DNA of 64,000 nt from Clitoria ternatea (GCA_037962975.1 CM075669.1:114840501-114904500); one strand, 5' to 3'; positions 38,813 through 51,089 are shown, numbered from the stretch's first letter. Numbers and translations: made by a program. Notes: generated by a model from the letters alone, not told the origin.

Positions 38813-40251
38813 GCCAGGTAAGTAGGCGGCGGGAGAGTTCAAGCTCTTCAGGATAGTTCATGTCCCCAAAGTAGAAAATGAAAGGGCCTATATACTCTCA
38901 AAACTGGCTAGCACTATGAAGGCAAACAATTTAAAGACAATTATACAAGTCATTCTGGACAAACCCACCATAAAAGAGTTGGAACAAACATGAAGTCACC
39001 GTTACTATGGAAGAAACAACATGGATGATCCCGATCATAGATTTCCTGACCAGAGGAAGTCTCCCTTCAGACCCCTCAGATTCTAAGAAACTACAAGCGC
39101 ATGCAGCCAATTATACCATCATGAACGAACAACTCTACAAAAAGGGATTCATATTACCCCTCTTGAAGTGCCTTAGCTCGGAGCAAGCAGAATATGTGAT
39201 ATGGGAACTCCACACAGGAATTTATGGTCATCACGAGAGAGTTCATCCTCTAGCAGCCCGAGTAATTAGGGTACGGTACTTTTGGCCGACGTTACGTGAA
39301 AATTGCTCCGAGTTCATTGAGAATTATGATTCATGCCAGAGAAACACCAACCAAATTCACAGCCATCCAAAACCACTACACGGGATTCTCTCTCTTTGGC
39401 CTTTCAACATTTGGGGCATGGATATCCTCAGACCCTTCCCGCCGGGTAAGAGGTAAGTAATACCTTTTGGTCGTAATTAACTTCTTCACAAAATGGATTG
39501 AAACAAAACCCCTTTCCACCATCACAGTGACCAAAGTCCAGAACTTTACATGGAGGAATATAATATACAGGCATGGACTCCTCACACTATCATCTCTGAC
39601 AACAAGTGACAATTTACAGATAAAATTTTGTTAAGTTCTATGAAAACCTGGGCATCAAAAGAAGGTTCACATCAGTTGAGCACCTACAAAAAAACAACTA
39701 GGCCATGGCGATGAACAAAGTAATACTCCAATAATTAAAGTGTAGATTGGGGAAAGCAAAAGGAAGATGGAAGGAGGAGTTGCCTGGAGGCCTATGGGCT
39801 CATTACACAATGCCTTGCTCAACGACGCATGAAACCTTGTTCCGACTTACTTACAACATAGATCCCAGTCCAGCTCGAGGAACCTTCCCCCCGAAGGATG
39901 GCTTATGATGAAGATAACGGTGATAAAGGGCGAAGAGAAGACTTAAATCTCAGTCTTGGGGGAGCGAGATATGGCCTTTGTGAAGATCCAAGCTTCGAAA
40001 TACAGATCTACCCAAAAGTGGAATACTATGCTCAAACACCAACCATTTTGACTAGGAGACCTTGTCTTGCAAGAATCCGACACAACTGCAGGCCAAGGGA
40101 AAAAGAAATAATCACAGCTGATTGGGAGGTCCTGTATCGGATAAAGGAGGTAGTTGGATAGGGTGCATATCGGTTGGAAGAGTTGGGAGGAAGGAGTATC
40201 CCTTGAACATGGAATGCTACGAATTTAAAGATGTATTTCAGTTGATGTAAC
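38813..40251 (+). pseudogene. Tat#2 RNase H end and integrase remnant
   Basis: EFKLFRIVHVPKVENERA (about 38834) closes the RNase H module. From 39007 the frame gives the integrase zinc-binding region: ELHTGIYGHHERVH, then RYFWPTLRENCSEFIENYDS. The first residue of the CX2C pair is Tyr, so zinc binding is lost. IWGMDILRPFPPG holds the first core Asp. The rest is broken. The C terminus (DWEVLYRIKEVVG, stop, GAYRLEELGGRSIP, then TWNATNLKMYFS) parallels Tat#1. Confidence 0.75.
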
Positions 40252-40563
40252 TAAAGGGCACTCTTTTTCCTACCTGGGAGGTTTTTCCCATTGGGTTTTT
40301 CTCTTGAGGGTTTTAATGAGGCCCATACCTAGCATTCAATAAAACAAAGTTTTTCCAGTCATATCTTACGACTCCAAAATTACGTTATGAAAATCCAAGT
40401 GAGATATGCTCACTCGGGGAAACAAAAATTATCTACTCCAAAATTACGCCAAGTTATAAAAACCTGAGTGAGATGCACTCACTCGGGGGAAGCGAAAATT
40501 ATCTACTCCACAATTACGTCAAGTTATAAAAACCCAAGTAAGATACGCTCGCTCAGGGGAAAC

Positions 40564-41318
40564 TGATGTGGACATCAAAGCCTAATCCTATGAAGACTGT
40601 GATAAGAAGAATCAAGTCTCATATCCCATTCAAGACATAGGTGGACCCATGACTAGAAGTAGGCTCAAGAAGGTTCAAGAAGCACCACAACATAAGGTGA
40701 TCCATCTACTAAAGGCTCAACAAAAGGAGAAAGCTAAGATGATTACATGCATAACATGCTTGGATAGCTAAGAGGAAGCTCAAAAGGCTCAAATTAAGAG
40801 ACTTGTTAATTTTCCATTTAGTTAAATTTGATAAATATGTTAGTTTTTATTGCAAGAAAATACATATAAAAAATTAATAAATTGTGTAGAATAGGTTTTG
40901 AACCCATAATCACAAGCATAGCTTATCCATGCGTAACCACTTAGACCAATATGTTTTGCTTGTAATTTGGGGATTTTATTTTCTTTTATTTATTTTTTCA
41001 TCAGAGTCAAACTAAAATTGTATTAAGAAATTTAGGAATGAGGGATTAAATAGAACACGTATATTTTAGAAAGGGAAAGATTATTCTCTACTAGGGTTCT
41101 TCTCTGAACCATCGATCTTATCAAGATTTACATAGTTCTTATGGTGATCTAAGGCTTATCAGACTGTCTGGTTTGTAGCGCGTTTCTTTCTTTTCTTTTC
41201 TTGTGTTTCTTTTTTGTTTGTGTCTTCTCAGGTTAGAATTCTCAAGCTTTCGATTTCTAAGTCATGTTTAATTTTGTCTGGCTAGTTCTAGATAGATCCT
41301 AAACTCCATCAGAACTGA
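40564..41318 (+). mobile_element. Unclassified insertion inside the Tat#2 tandem array
   Basis: It interrupts the 70-bp array. The left edge reads GGGGAAACTGATGTGGAC and the right edge CTCCATCAGAACTGAAAAAT, consistent with a short host duplication AACTG(A), though the exact ends are ambiguous. It contains a minus-strand tRNA-like stretch (40885-40955) and a CT-rich segment near 41185. No coding frame; class unknown. Confidence 0.55.
40885..40955 (-). ncRNA. tRNA-like segment, possible SINE head
   Basis: On the minus strand TTGGTCTAAGTGGTTACGC resembles a Pol III A box, and about 30 bp later GGGTTCAAAACC resembles a B box. A complete tRNA cloverleaf is not convincing, so I read it as a decayed tRNA-derived SINE or tRNA relic rather than a gene. 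Confidence 0.4.
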
Positions 41319-41915
41319 AAAATTATCTTATCAAGATTACGCTAAGTTATGGAAACCTGAGTGAGATACGCTCACTCGAGGGAAACGAAAAATTATCTTC
41401 TTAAGATTACATTGAGTTATAAAAACCAGAGTGAGATACACTCACTTAGGGTAAACGAAAATTATCTTCTCTAGAATTACATCAAGTTATAAAAACCCGA
41501 GTAAGATACGCTCGTTCGATGAAAAGGAAAATTATCTTCTCCAGAATTACATCAAGTTATGAAAACCTCAGTGAGATACATTCACTCGAGGGAAACGAAC
41601 AATTATCTTCTCAAGATTACGTTGCGTTATGAAAACCTGAGTGAGATACGCTCGCTTAGGGGAAATGAAAATTATCTTCTTAAGATTACGTTAAGTTATG
41701 AAAAGCCTAGTGAGATACGCTCACTTGGAGAAAGGATTAAAGGTTATGCAAAGTAAAAGCATGCTTAACCTTAGAATAATGATAAAATAAAGGCATACTC
41801 AATGAGTATAAATAGTGAGAGAAATTCATTACGGTGAAAAAACTTAGGCATTTCAATCAGAAAAATAGAGTCTGCATACATAACGAAAAAATAACAAAAT
41901 TACAAAGAAAATAAA

Positions 41916-44788
41916 CTATGCTCCGATAGCAACATCAGCGGCAGTGGCTGAGGCATCTGACTCGACGACCATATCTTCATCCTAAGGCTAAGTGGGAGTT
42001 TCCTTGTCATTAGAAAGAGAAGGTCAACCACTTGCCCATCCACCACAACCTTGAATGGGTCAGATCCATCCTAGGAAATTGGGAGTGAGGGGTTCAGGAT
42101 AGAAACTTGCTCACGACAAGCCTCAAACCCCATCATAAACTTTTTAGTAACCCTCTGTTAATATGTTGATTTGCTCATCCCTCTTCAAAAGCTCTTGTTG
42201 ATGTTAAGATTTCACATCTTGGAAGTTCTCTCGAGCCGAGTCCAGGATCTGACAAGTCTCTATTAGAAAGTCCTCCAATTCCATATTCTTGACTAAGAGC
42301 TCCTGGCGAGTGTCCTCAGAAGTGGACAAGTCCTTCTCATATTTAACCAATTTCCTTTCAACATCAATAAGTTTGGCCTCAGATGAAACCCGATTGGCCT
42401 CAAAATCCTTCAAAGATTCTTCAGCCTTCTGGAGAGCCTCCTCAATAGCCTTCAACTTCTCCATATAGCTTGGTCACCTTTGTAGACGCCTTGACTACAT
42501 CCCAAAGCTTCGCCTTTAGAGCCTCTTTCTCAGCTCTCAAACGATTTAGGGCCTGCTCCTGAGCCCTAAAATAATCATCTAAGTAGTGGCTCGTGGAGGC
42601 CACCAGAAGGCTGAACATACCTATGGCATGGCAGATTGCTACAGGGTTCGAATCCATTAACCTCTTTCAGTCTTTCTCGAAGGTCACAGCTCAGTTAATG
42701 AACTTAGGAATAGGAAAACAAGTATCCCAAAAAGACCTCGTTGGATTCTTGGTCGTCACTATACCCTGATTCATGAAACTCTCCCACTGGCGAGCAGTGC
42801 CGTCAATTTTGTTGGGCAAGGGAGCAACAATTCTCTCGACGCTAATAATCGAGCTCCCAAAGGTCCTATCTCAAGGGGCAAAAGTTAGCCCAGAGGACTC
42901 GAGACTTTCCTCTAACAGTAAGATGATAGGGATGAGGTATTGTTGCAAAGAAGAAGCACCCGGTGGAGGTTTAGTGTGGAAAGGCACAACTTGGATAGGG
43001 CTACTTGGTGCCTGTCTACAACAATTGAGCCAGTCCCTAAACACTATTTTTTACGCTGCTCGGTGATGGATCTTGGGTGAGGAAGAGCGACTTTTTTCAT
43101 AGCAGTAGAGGTGTTCATTAACCGATCTGGACCGCAAAAAATCGCTCAACCGATCCAAAAAAAACCGAAATTGATCAAACTAAAAACCAAAAAATCGAAA
43201 CCGTAAAAAAATCACATTTCATATACGGTTCGGTTTGGTTTTTTGTTCCACCTATGAGAACCGAACCGAACCGATTCGCAAGTTTTATGTTTTAATGTTC
43301 TCATTTCATTTAGTCATAACCTCTTTCATTTATTGCTTTATTAGTTTATTTAATTTGATCTCTATATTTTATTTTGTAATTTTGTTTAAACTGTATGATA
43401 ACACATTTTTTAAAAATTTGTCCAAGTTAGAGGAAGAACAAGAAGACTAAAATCTTGGCTCAAGACTTTTAATATTTCTATTGTTTTACATTGAATCTTA
43501 TCTAAGTCTTATTTAAGTAGTACTTTATTTGTTTTATGTTTGAATTTAAATTGTTAAAAACTTGTCTTGTTTTACTTATTAATAATTCTCCCATCATTGA
43601 GAACTTAAAATATTCTTTACGTTGCTATAATTATAATGTTTATTTGATTTTATAAAAAATATAAAATGAGAAAAAAGCCGCATAAACCGATCCAATTCGA
43701 ACTGCATTTGATCGGATTGGATCGTATCGGATGGTGTCATTCATTTCAACCGAATTGAACCGAACCGCAATTTAATAAAGTGATCGGGTCAGATGATATT
43801 TCGTCATAAAACCGAACCGATCCGGGCCGCGAACACCCCTACATAGGAGGGAGGGGAACAGTAAAGGAAGAACCCTTCATCACCAACCCTTGTTGGTAAC
43901 GCTTCCACGTGTCCTTGGCTGATATTTTACTCGGTGCCATGTCTCTTAGAAATAAAGAAACACACGTGTCAGTCATATCACATGGAAAAGGTAAATAACA
44001 AACACTCTAATAAAACCTACGACTTATGTATCCAAGCGTCTAACATGCCCGGGTTGGATCATAATGAGATCAGCCCCTGGGAGCTGAAGCACAACCCCAT
44101 ATCTTTAACAAAAAAACTTACATCACTACACTCGGCAAGTGACAGATCGTCCTAATTGACACTGAATTGAACAGGTTCTCGTGTCAAGTATAAAGGAAAA
44201 ATAGGGCGACCATCTGAGTCGTGAAGAAAATCCTCCCCAGGCATGTCTAGGCTGACTTAGATTTTAAAGAAAAGACTTTTAAAATTTTTGTAAGATTGGT
44301 CGAACGCCTAGATCAGACGACGACTAGTCATCCACCCAAAGAAACCCAGCCTGTAGGTGCCCGGGTTATCAAAATTTTGGCTTGGAAAAAGTAGAAGAAA
44401 ATATGAATAGACAACCCCGGCCAAAATACTCGTAGAGGACTTTAAAAGCTTTAACAAAAGCCCAACCATTCGGGTGTAGTTGGGTAGGGGCAATGTTGAA
44501 AGCATTCAATACCCTAATTTCAAAAATAGTGAAAAGGAAAGACAGTCAAAGACAGGAAAATAAAGTCTCATAAACAAAGGTAATGTCTATGGCGCTCAGG
44601 ACGGTGCGATAGTGGAAAACCCTATCAACGGTAGAACAACAAACACACTCCACATTGGGAGCCAAGATTAAGCCACTAAAACATCCCCTTCCCATAGACA
44701 CGTGACGGCTTCGTTGCTCAGAAGAGAGAAGGCCTTTGACTGGAACCTCCTCATGAACCCATGAATAAAGAGTAGAGGAAGAAGCCAT
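41916..44788 (-). pseudogene. Tat#2 antisense gene, degenerate, split by a hAT-type element
   Basis: The start MASSSTLYSWVHEEVPVKG (44788) is followed by NVECVCCS, as in Tat#1. The PF04195-like block survives in shifted frames (LPNYTRMVGLLLKLLKSSTS at 44308-44505). After an intron-like break ending TTTATTTCTAAG at about 43945, the exon DMAPSKISAKDTWKRY begins (about 43938). The hAT-type element 43106-43841 interrupts this exon. Downstream come NPVAICHAIGMF, a long charged coiled coil (EKLKAIEEALQKAEESLKDF, 42204-42464) and the acidic tail DEDMVVESDASATAA, ending at a stop at 41916-41918. Broken by several frameshifts. Role unknown. Confidence 0.65.
43106..43841 (+). mobile_element. Non-autonomous hAT-type element, 736 bp
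   Basis: The ends TAGAGGTGTTC and GAACACCCCTA are near-perfect inverted repeats. The 8-bp TSD is CATAGCAG (43098-43105) against CATAGGAG (43842-43849), one mismatch. Subterminal regions are packed with AACCGA/CCGATC words in both orientations. No transposase. Inserted in the Tat#2 antisense gene. Confidence 0.8.
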
Positions 44789-45039
44789 TTTTATTAAGTT
44801 AACAAGTAGGGTAAAGGCAACTAACCTTTTCTAAGGGTAGAAAGAGCTTGGAGGAAGTGGAAGAAGTAGTTGGAAATAAGAGCTTTGTTGAAGATAAAGG
44901 ACAAAAAGAGTTAAGACAAAAGGCAATAACAGTAGAAAGGAGAAATAGACAAGAACAACGCTATATATAAGGCCCTAAAGAACCCCCCCCCCCCTAAAGT
45001 TTGAAACTAAAGGCTAGGAGATTTTGGAATACCCCCAAC

Positions 45040-45293
45040 GATCATGATCTAGTAAACAAAACGTTTCATGTTCATTAGTTCTTCACAAACCCAACTACAA
45101 TGACAGCCATAACAATACACTTTTAACAAATATTAGTGATGGAAATGTGTTTTGTCGCTATCCCACATCGCAAACCACCTCTAGAGGTAACCCTTGATCA
45201 CCATCAATTGATCATTGCTAAAGTGGCCTTTATTAGCAATGGATATCTATCGATGGTTAAATTTTTGCAGCTAAACAATATTCCCTAGTAGTG
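45040..45293 (-). mobile_element. CACTA-like transposon terminus
   Basis: Read on the minus strand from 45293 it starts CACTACTAGGGAATATT, like the terminal repeat of plant CACTA elements. Subterminal words follow (TTTAGC.., CGATAGATATCC, TTGCTAATAAAGG). The other end is not found, and it adjoins the point where Tat#2 becomes unrecognisable. Left border approximate. Confidence 0.45.
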
Positions 45294-45318
45294 TTATATT
45301 TTTATATTAAATTGGTCA

Positions 45319-46575
45319 TGTTAGGGAATAAAGAGTCAGGAAATGATATATAATGATTCTTATGAGATCTTACAAATTTGTATATCAAAGCATTGATAGA
45401 TAATTAAAAATGCACACAAGATGATCAATTGAAGTAATTGTAGCATTGTTCTTAAGGAGTCCATATGAGTATTCCCACTAGAATTTGTATGTTTGGATGT
45501 TAGTTCACTAAACCTTCACAACTAGTACAAAATTGTGTCACACAAGAATGTTCGTATGAGTATCTCATGATCTATTTATAAGTTCATATTTAACCCGATG
45601 AACACTCATTAATGATTGAGCTCCTAACTCATTTTAAATGAGTTAGACCTCATAGTTTTATTTTAGTTCAACTAAAACTAGAACGATAACTATTCTTTGG
45701 AAGGCTTATTCTAGGTGTGTGGTCTTATAAAAAAAATATTCGGTTGTATTAATAATAAATATTTTATTAATAATATAAAATAAGAGCAGCATCTAACAAT
45801 GCATCATTATATCCAAATATTATGTTGACATAACCTATAAGTGATTTTATATGTTTGTTCTCTTTTTCATGATAGCCGATTGAGCCTAAGGCATGATCGT
45901 TGTTATCCTTATATGACTCAATACTTTTACTTGATACTGGTGTAGACTTTACGTAAATAAATATGCAATATTTATTCTTCTAAAATGGTCATGTATTTCT
46001 TTAAGTCTCACTCTATCAAGTAACCTATAGATATCACTCTCGTTGCATAAGAGAGACAAATCACATCTACATCACTCACATCCCTCTACATAATTTGTTC
46101 ACCGCGTAATTATAACATTTATGACCACCTTATTATAGATGATGTTTAATTGCATTAAAACAATAAACTCCTTATGTAGGAATCACAATGACTTCTGATC
46201 AAAGGATTATACATACTATTATCACATTGAAAATCATTTATGACTTTCATGTAATGATCCATGCAACATTCTCGTAGTGAGTTCGTCCAGTACATCATTA
46301 GTCTTAATGTGTACCCATATGAAGAATTGATATCGTTCATATCTATGATCTTTGAGATTAGATTATCAATACACTCATACATTGGTCTTAATGTATTTAT
46401 ATGTCCCTATATAAAACTTAACTAAGGACAATTTAGGAATAGTTATCATATGGCCTACTATTTCAAGGATAAGTAGTATTAAACAACTTTTAAAACTGAA
46501 AAGGCTTATTTTATTAATAAGAATAAAATGATACAATAAAAAACATAATACCTCATAGTGCATACTCCCTTATAT
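45319..46575 (-). mobile_element. Diverged inverted copy of the 23155-24374 solo LTR
   Basis: On the minus strand it runs from about 46575 (GGGAGTATGCACTATGAGG) to CCCTAACA at 45319. Shared blocks include the GCACTA.GAG start, TATGTAGGAATC, the CTACATAAGGAGTTTATTG-type block, and TGAGTTAGGAGC. Divergence and small indels are obvious and no TSD is recognisable, so it is old. Confidence 0.8.
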
Positions 46576-49500
46576 CAAAAAAATTATTAACAAGTTAGCC
46601 GATGCATATATTCTAAATACTAAATCCTTACAAACTTCTCATAATTTCTCAATTTTTCCACCTTCTATTCTAACCATTTCACCATGATGTTCAACTTCCC
46701 CCTTTCATCATTCACCTTTCCTCTATCACCCTTACTTTCTTCCCCCACCCTTTATCTTTCATTTACCAACCACATCTCTTTCATCTTCCACCTTTAGCTT
46801 CTTCCTTTTCTACCACCCTCCCATGTCTCTTTCTAATCTCCCCTTCACCACTATAAATTTTTCCCTTATCCTTCACTTTCTCTCTACCACCCTCATGCTT
46901 TTATTACCACCCTTCACATTCTTTCAACTAGAGTCCCAAAAATTTATTATGAAAATAATTTTAAACATTAGAACTTTATTTTAGTGTAAAAAGATTAGGC
47001 ATGGTACATGAAGATGAAGGGGGAGTGTAAAGTGATAAGAAGATGGTAGGAACACATGAATAATGTTAGATGAGAGAAAGAGATGGTTGTGGGATGATGG
47101 AAGAAGAACGAGGGGCGGATGAGAGATGATATAACTAGTAGAAAGAACATGAGAGGGCAAAGTTTAAAGACATTAATGTTGCGAGTCCATCCAATTCTTT
47201 TTAACATAAAAAAATTTAGTTGCATACAATGAATTTTTTCTTTCAACTAAACAGTGAATATTTTTTTTCTTAATCAAATCTATCAATTATTCACACTGAA
47301 TTAAATTTCAAGTCCAAAATAGTTCTGATATTTTTGCATACTAATTTTATATTCTAATTTTTTTGTTATTACTATATTTATCACATTTATTATACTTTTT
47401 TTTATACATGTATATAATATTACTACCAATAGACAATAGTGTATACACCTTAAGATGCAAAATGGTTATTTTTCCTAATAATGGATCTAATTACATTTGA
47501 TTTTACAAATAATTTCCTTTCTTAAAACACATTGAAACTCGAGAGTGGGGTAAAACGATCTTTAAGACAAAAAATTAAATTTCAAAATATATATAACAAT
47601 AGAATAGACAATATAGTCCAAGGCTACAGACAGCAACAGCAAGATCTATAAATAGGGAGAAGTACAAGTAGATAGCACGGTATAGTGTAGGAGTGGGGAA
47701 GAACTGAATCAATAAAGGGAACACAACAACAGCACTGGCTGCTCTGTACACTGCCAACACCTTGTCCATTTCTTTCTTTGAAACGTCCCTTTTGAACTAG
47801 AGATAGTGTACCTTTCTAACTTACTTTGAAGGCCCCAAAAATAAAGCTTACACGTGTGCACCCCATTAAAAATCTAGCTTATTAGCTCATCATTAACTTT
47901 AGTTAATTCCAATAATTAAGCATGTGGTCTATTTTAGGCTGAAGGTACACTTCTCCTTTATCAATCAATGATATTGATACATGGCCCCTACCTCAACCCT
48001 TTGCTTTGTCACTTAATTGAACAGCAGTTGGACAAAAATATTACAAGAGTCCTGGTAAAGTTTTGCTTAGCCAAAAATAGAATGGTCATTGACCGAACTC
48101 ATAGTTACCCCCTTATGCTTTTGCAGGTAGGAAAATCATGCAACAGCCCATAAAATAGACTCAACTTAAGCTCAGTGATATAGTAAAGAAAGAGAGATAA
48201 CAAAAGACAAGGGTAAATTCAAGAATGCTTTAATTTGTGGTGGATTCTTTTGAATTTGTATCAATTAATTCTAGATGTGATTTTTTTCTAAACACCAAAA
48301 TATTCTGTCTACGGGTTTGGACCATAGTTCGCTTACTTTTAAATATTTACCCATCATTTTACAGTTATACCGATAGATAAAAAAGAACTAAAATAGACAT
48401 GGTCGTGCAATATTTAGTTGCTTCAATAAATTATAATTTATAAACTAGGGTAGTTACCCTTATAAAAGGTAACTATATTTAATTATGAAAGACTAAATTG
48501 ATTATTTAACATTCGATCGACAAACTGTTACCCCAGTCTAAACCACACAAAGAAGAACCATTTGTGCCGTAGTTTTGAAAGACTAGAAAAAAGAATAATC
48601 CATTTATATATCTAACTGGATCAAGACTTGACGTTTGTTTCTATATTTGAGTCTGACATAATGGAAGGAAGTACAAGTGTGAAAGCTCCTGTAACTGCAA
48701 AGATACCCAATCTATAAGAGGACTTTAACGGTCGTGATCAACCATTTATCTGTCTGTCTTGTTGTAGCTTAATTTATAGAAGGGAACACCTTTCTGGGAA
48801 CCATGCAGGAGAACCGTAATATTCATGAAAAATAAAGATAATATAAATAAAATAAAAGAGATTTACTTGGAGATCGCTATGCAAGTATATGAATCAGACT
48901 CAGAATCAGTGTTTCAGCTGCCATGTTATATATTTACAGTAGCACAAGCCTTCAGGACAGGTCTCTGATTTCCGGCTAGCTATGAACGTAGCAGCATATA
49001 TGTAAATAATAGGTTTAAATTACGTATAAGTTATTCCGGTTAATCAATTTGAACTTAAATTTATAATTGATTTTACCTTTGAAGTGAGATAGTTTTAGTT
49101 GATTTTAATTTTATATTTATGTTTGAAAAGTAAGTCTATAGTAAAGTCTAGAATAAAATTTTCAATTCAACACAATTATATTTTTATTATCATGTCCACT
49201 CAAACATGAGTTTCAAAGTAACCAAATATCGAAATAGTTTTGCACCAACCATATACGTGATTTTTATTAGGTATTGTTTTACCTTACATATTTTTATATC
49301 TTCTTAAAATGAGAAACTCAATAACCAAACAAGTTTTGATCAAGAATATAAAGGGTAACTTTAAATGTAAAGCTATCAGGATTAACTTTTCAACAGATAA
49401 TCATTTAGTTGAGAGCTATAGCTGGTTAGAAATGGAGTTGGAACCACCGGCCAAAGCTTGTGGGCTGTGAAAAAACGTGCTGCGCCGTAGAAATAGAAAA

Positions 49501-49663
49501 CAAGCAGAGAGAGAGAGAGAGTAACACGTGAGAGGGGTGGCTGGATTCCCGTGAGACCATATCGAAAACCATGCCCATACACACACATTACATACAAACG
49601 AGGTTTCCTCGAACGTTACATTTCATTTCACGAGTTACCTAGCCTCACTGTAACAACTTTTAT
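46576..49663. other. Intergenic, no gene supported
   Basis: AT-rich with short frames only. It contains the pyrimidine/purine foldback-like region listed separately, and a (GA)n run near 49505-49521. A minus frame at 47575-47769 (64 codons) has no recognised motif. Confidence 0.5.
46640..47175. repeat. Foldback-like region: pyrimidine-rich arm, AT loop, purine-rich arm
   Basis: 46640-46930 is almost devoid of G on the plus strand (CTTTCATCATTCACC-like words). 46995-47170 is almost devoid of C (GATGAAGGGGGAG, GAGAAAGAGATGG). The reverse complement of the second arm carries words similar to the first (CATCTCTTTCTCTCATC, CATCTTC, CTACCATC). Pairing is imperfect. Confidence 0.45.
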
Positions 49664-50366
49664 TAGGGCTGAGCAGCGGGTCGGATTTACCCGTTTAATC
49701 CGATTATCCAATCCAATCCAATTAAATTGGATTGGATTTTTTTGGTCATCGGATCAAATCCAATCCAATCCAACCAAGATCCAATTATAATCGGATCGGA
49801 TATCGGATTTGACATTTAAAAATCCGAGTACTCGATGAGTACCCAACCTATTTTTATATTATTTATTATATATATATATATTAATATTAATATTTTTTTC
49901 TCACATACTCATGTTTTTCCCTTTAGAGCAAATAAGGGAATACCCAATCCAAGGTTAAAAAATAGAAATACTCAATCCATACCCACGTTAATAAAAAAAA
50001 TATGGCATAGCTACTGTTCTCATTTTATTTTAAATTTAAATGCATTGTTAAAATGGATTTGATTTATATTTTTATTGATTATGTGTGTTATTAAATACTA
50101 GTAAGTATTATGTTGTGATGTTTGACATGGACTTTAAGATGTTAGAAGTTTTTTTATATTGTGGTTTCATAAAAAATATAATAAATTTTCTTTAGTCGGA
50201 TATCCAATTATCCAATCCAATCCAAACCAATTTAGATCGGATCGGATTGGATTGGATTTCAAAAAAAATTTACACAAATCCAATCCAACCCAATCCAATG
50301 AAATTTGATCGGATCGGATTGTTTTTTGCGCGAAATCCAATCCAATCCAGTACTTGCTCACCCCTA
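49664..50366 (+). mobile_element. Non-autonomous hAT-type element, 703 bp, perfect 8-bp TSD
   Basis: The ends TAGGGCTGAGCA and TGCTCACCCCTA are inverted repeats with one mismatch. The TSD ACTTTTAT is exact at 49656-49663 and 50367-50374. Both subterminal regions are tracts of CCAATC / GATTGG words. The interior is AT-rich and noncoding. It is related in style, but not in subterminal word, to 43106-43841. Confidence 0.88.
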
Positions 50367-50374
50367 ACTTTTAT

Positions 50375-50908
50375 CATCTACTTCCTCAACGTTCATGACA
50401 TCTCAAATGCACCATGTATCACGCTTCCATTACAAATAAAATGTACCAAAACACACACAATTGTTCAACTTCAATTCTTACATTACCAATATTTTATATT
50501 AGACTTTTTTTTTTTTATCAGAATTACACGGCCTGAGCTTAAAGACCAATACAACAATAAAAAAAAAGTTCACACTATACAATGACACTAATGTCATAAT
50601 CAAATTCAGAAAACAAAATGCTTCATACAACGGTTGTGTGGCTGCTGCTGCCGTTTCTTTTGAAAGCAAGCAAGCAAGTCAAGTCAAGCAAGTAAGTAAA
50701 TAAGTAAGTAAGTAAGTATAAGGCGCGCGCGCGGGGGAAACGAGACCCGAGGGCCTGACATTCTTCCCACAAGGTAGCTGAAGAGGCGGAAATCAGTTTT
50801 GTACGACTGGCTGACCCTTTATGTGAGGAGACATAAGGCCAAAATTTAGACCTAGGGGTCGAATCTTCTCACGGTTTTCTGCAGCAATGCTTAGAAACAC
50901 ACTACCTT
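50375..50908. other. Spacer with tetranucleotide and GC repeats
   Basis: Poly-T lies at about 50508-50517. A (CAAG/TAAG)n run lies at 50669-50719, followed by GGCGCGCGCGCGGGGG at about 50721-50736. The unrecognised sequence from 50737 runs straight into the 18S fragment. Confidence 0.6.
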
Positions 50909-50954
50909 CCATACTCCCCCCGGAACCCAAAGACTTTGATTTCTCATAAGGTGT

Positions 50955-50992
<38 letters not shown>

Positions 50993-50993
50993 T

Positions 50994-51052
<59 letters not shown>

Positions 51053-51053
51053 A

Positions 51054-51089
<36 letters not shown>

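Larger units (their letters stand above)
40370..41735 (+). repeat. 70-bp tandem array, about 9 copies, hairpin in each unit, interrupted by an insertion
   Basis: GAGATACGCTCACTCGGGG-type anchors occur at 40401, 40470 and 40540, then 41363, 41433, 41503, 41573, 41643 and 41712, a period of 69-70 bp. In each, CC(T/C)GAGTGAG pairs with CTCACTCGGG over a 5-base loop (ATACG or ATGCA). The array sits where Tat#1 has its 67-bp array. Confidence 0.9.

Noticed and set aside
47575..47769. 64-codon minus frame starting MDKVLAVYRAASAVVV
   Set aside because: Short, no family recognised, no supporting neighbours; plausible by chance in AT-rich DNA.
50793..51047. 84-codon minus-strand frame resembling a small protein
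   Set aside because: Most of it is the 18S rRNA fragment read as protein.
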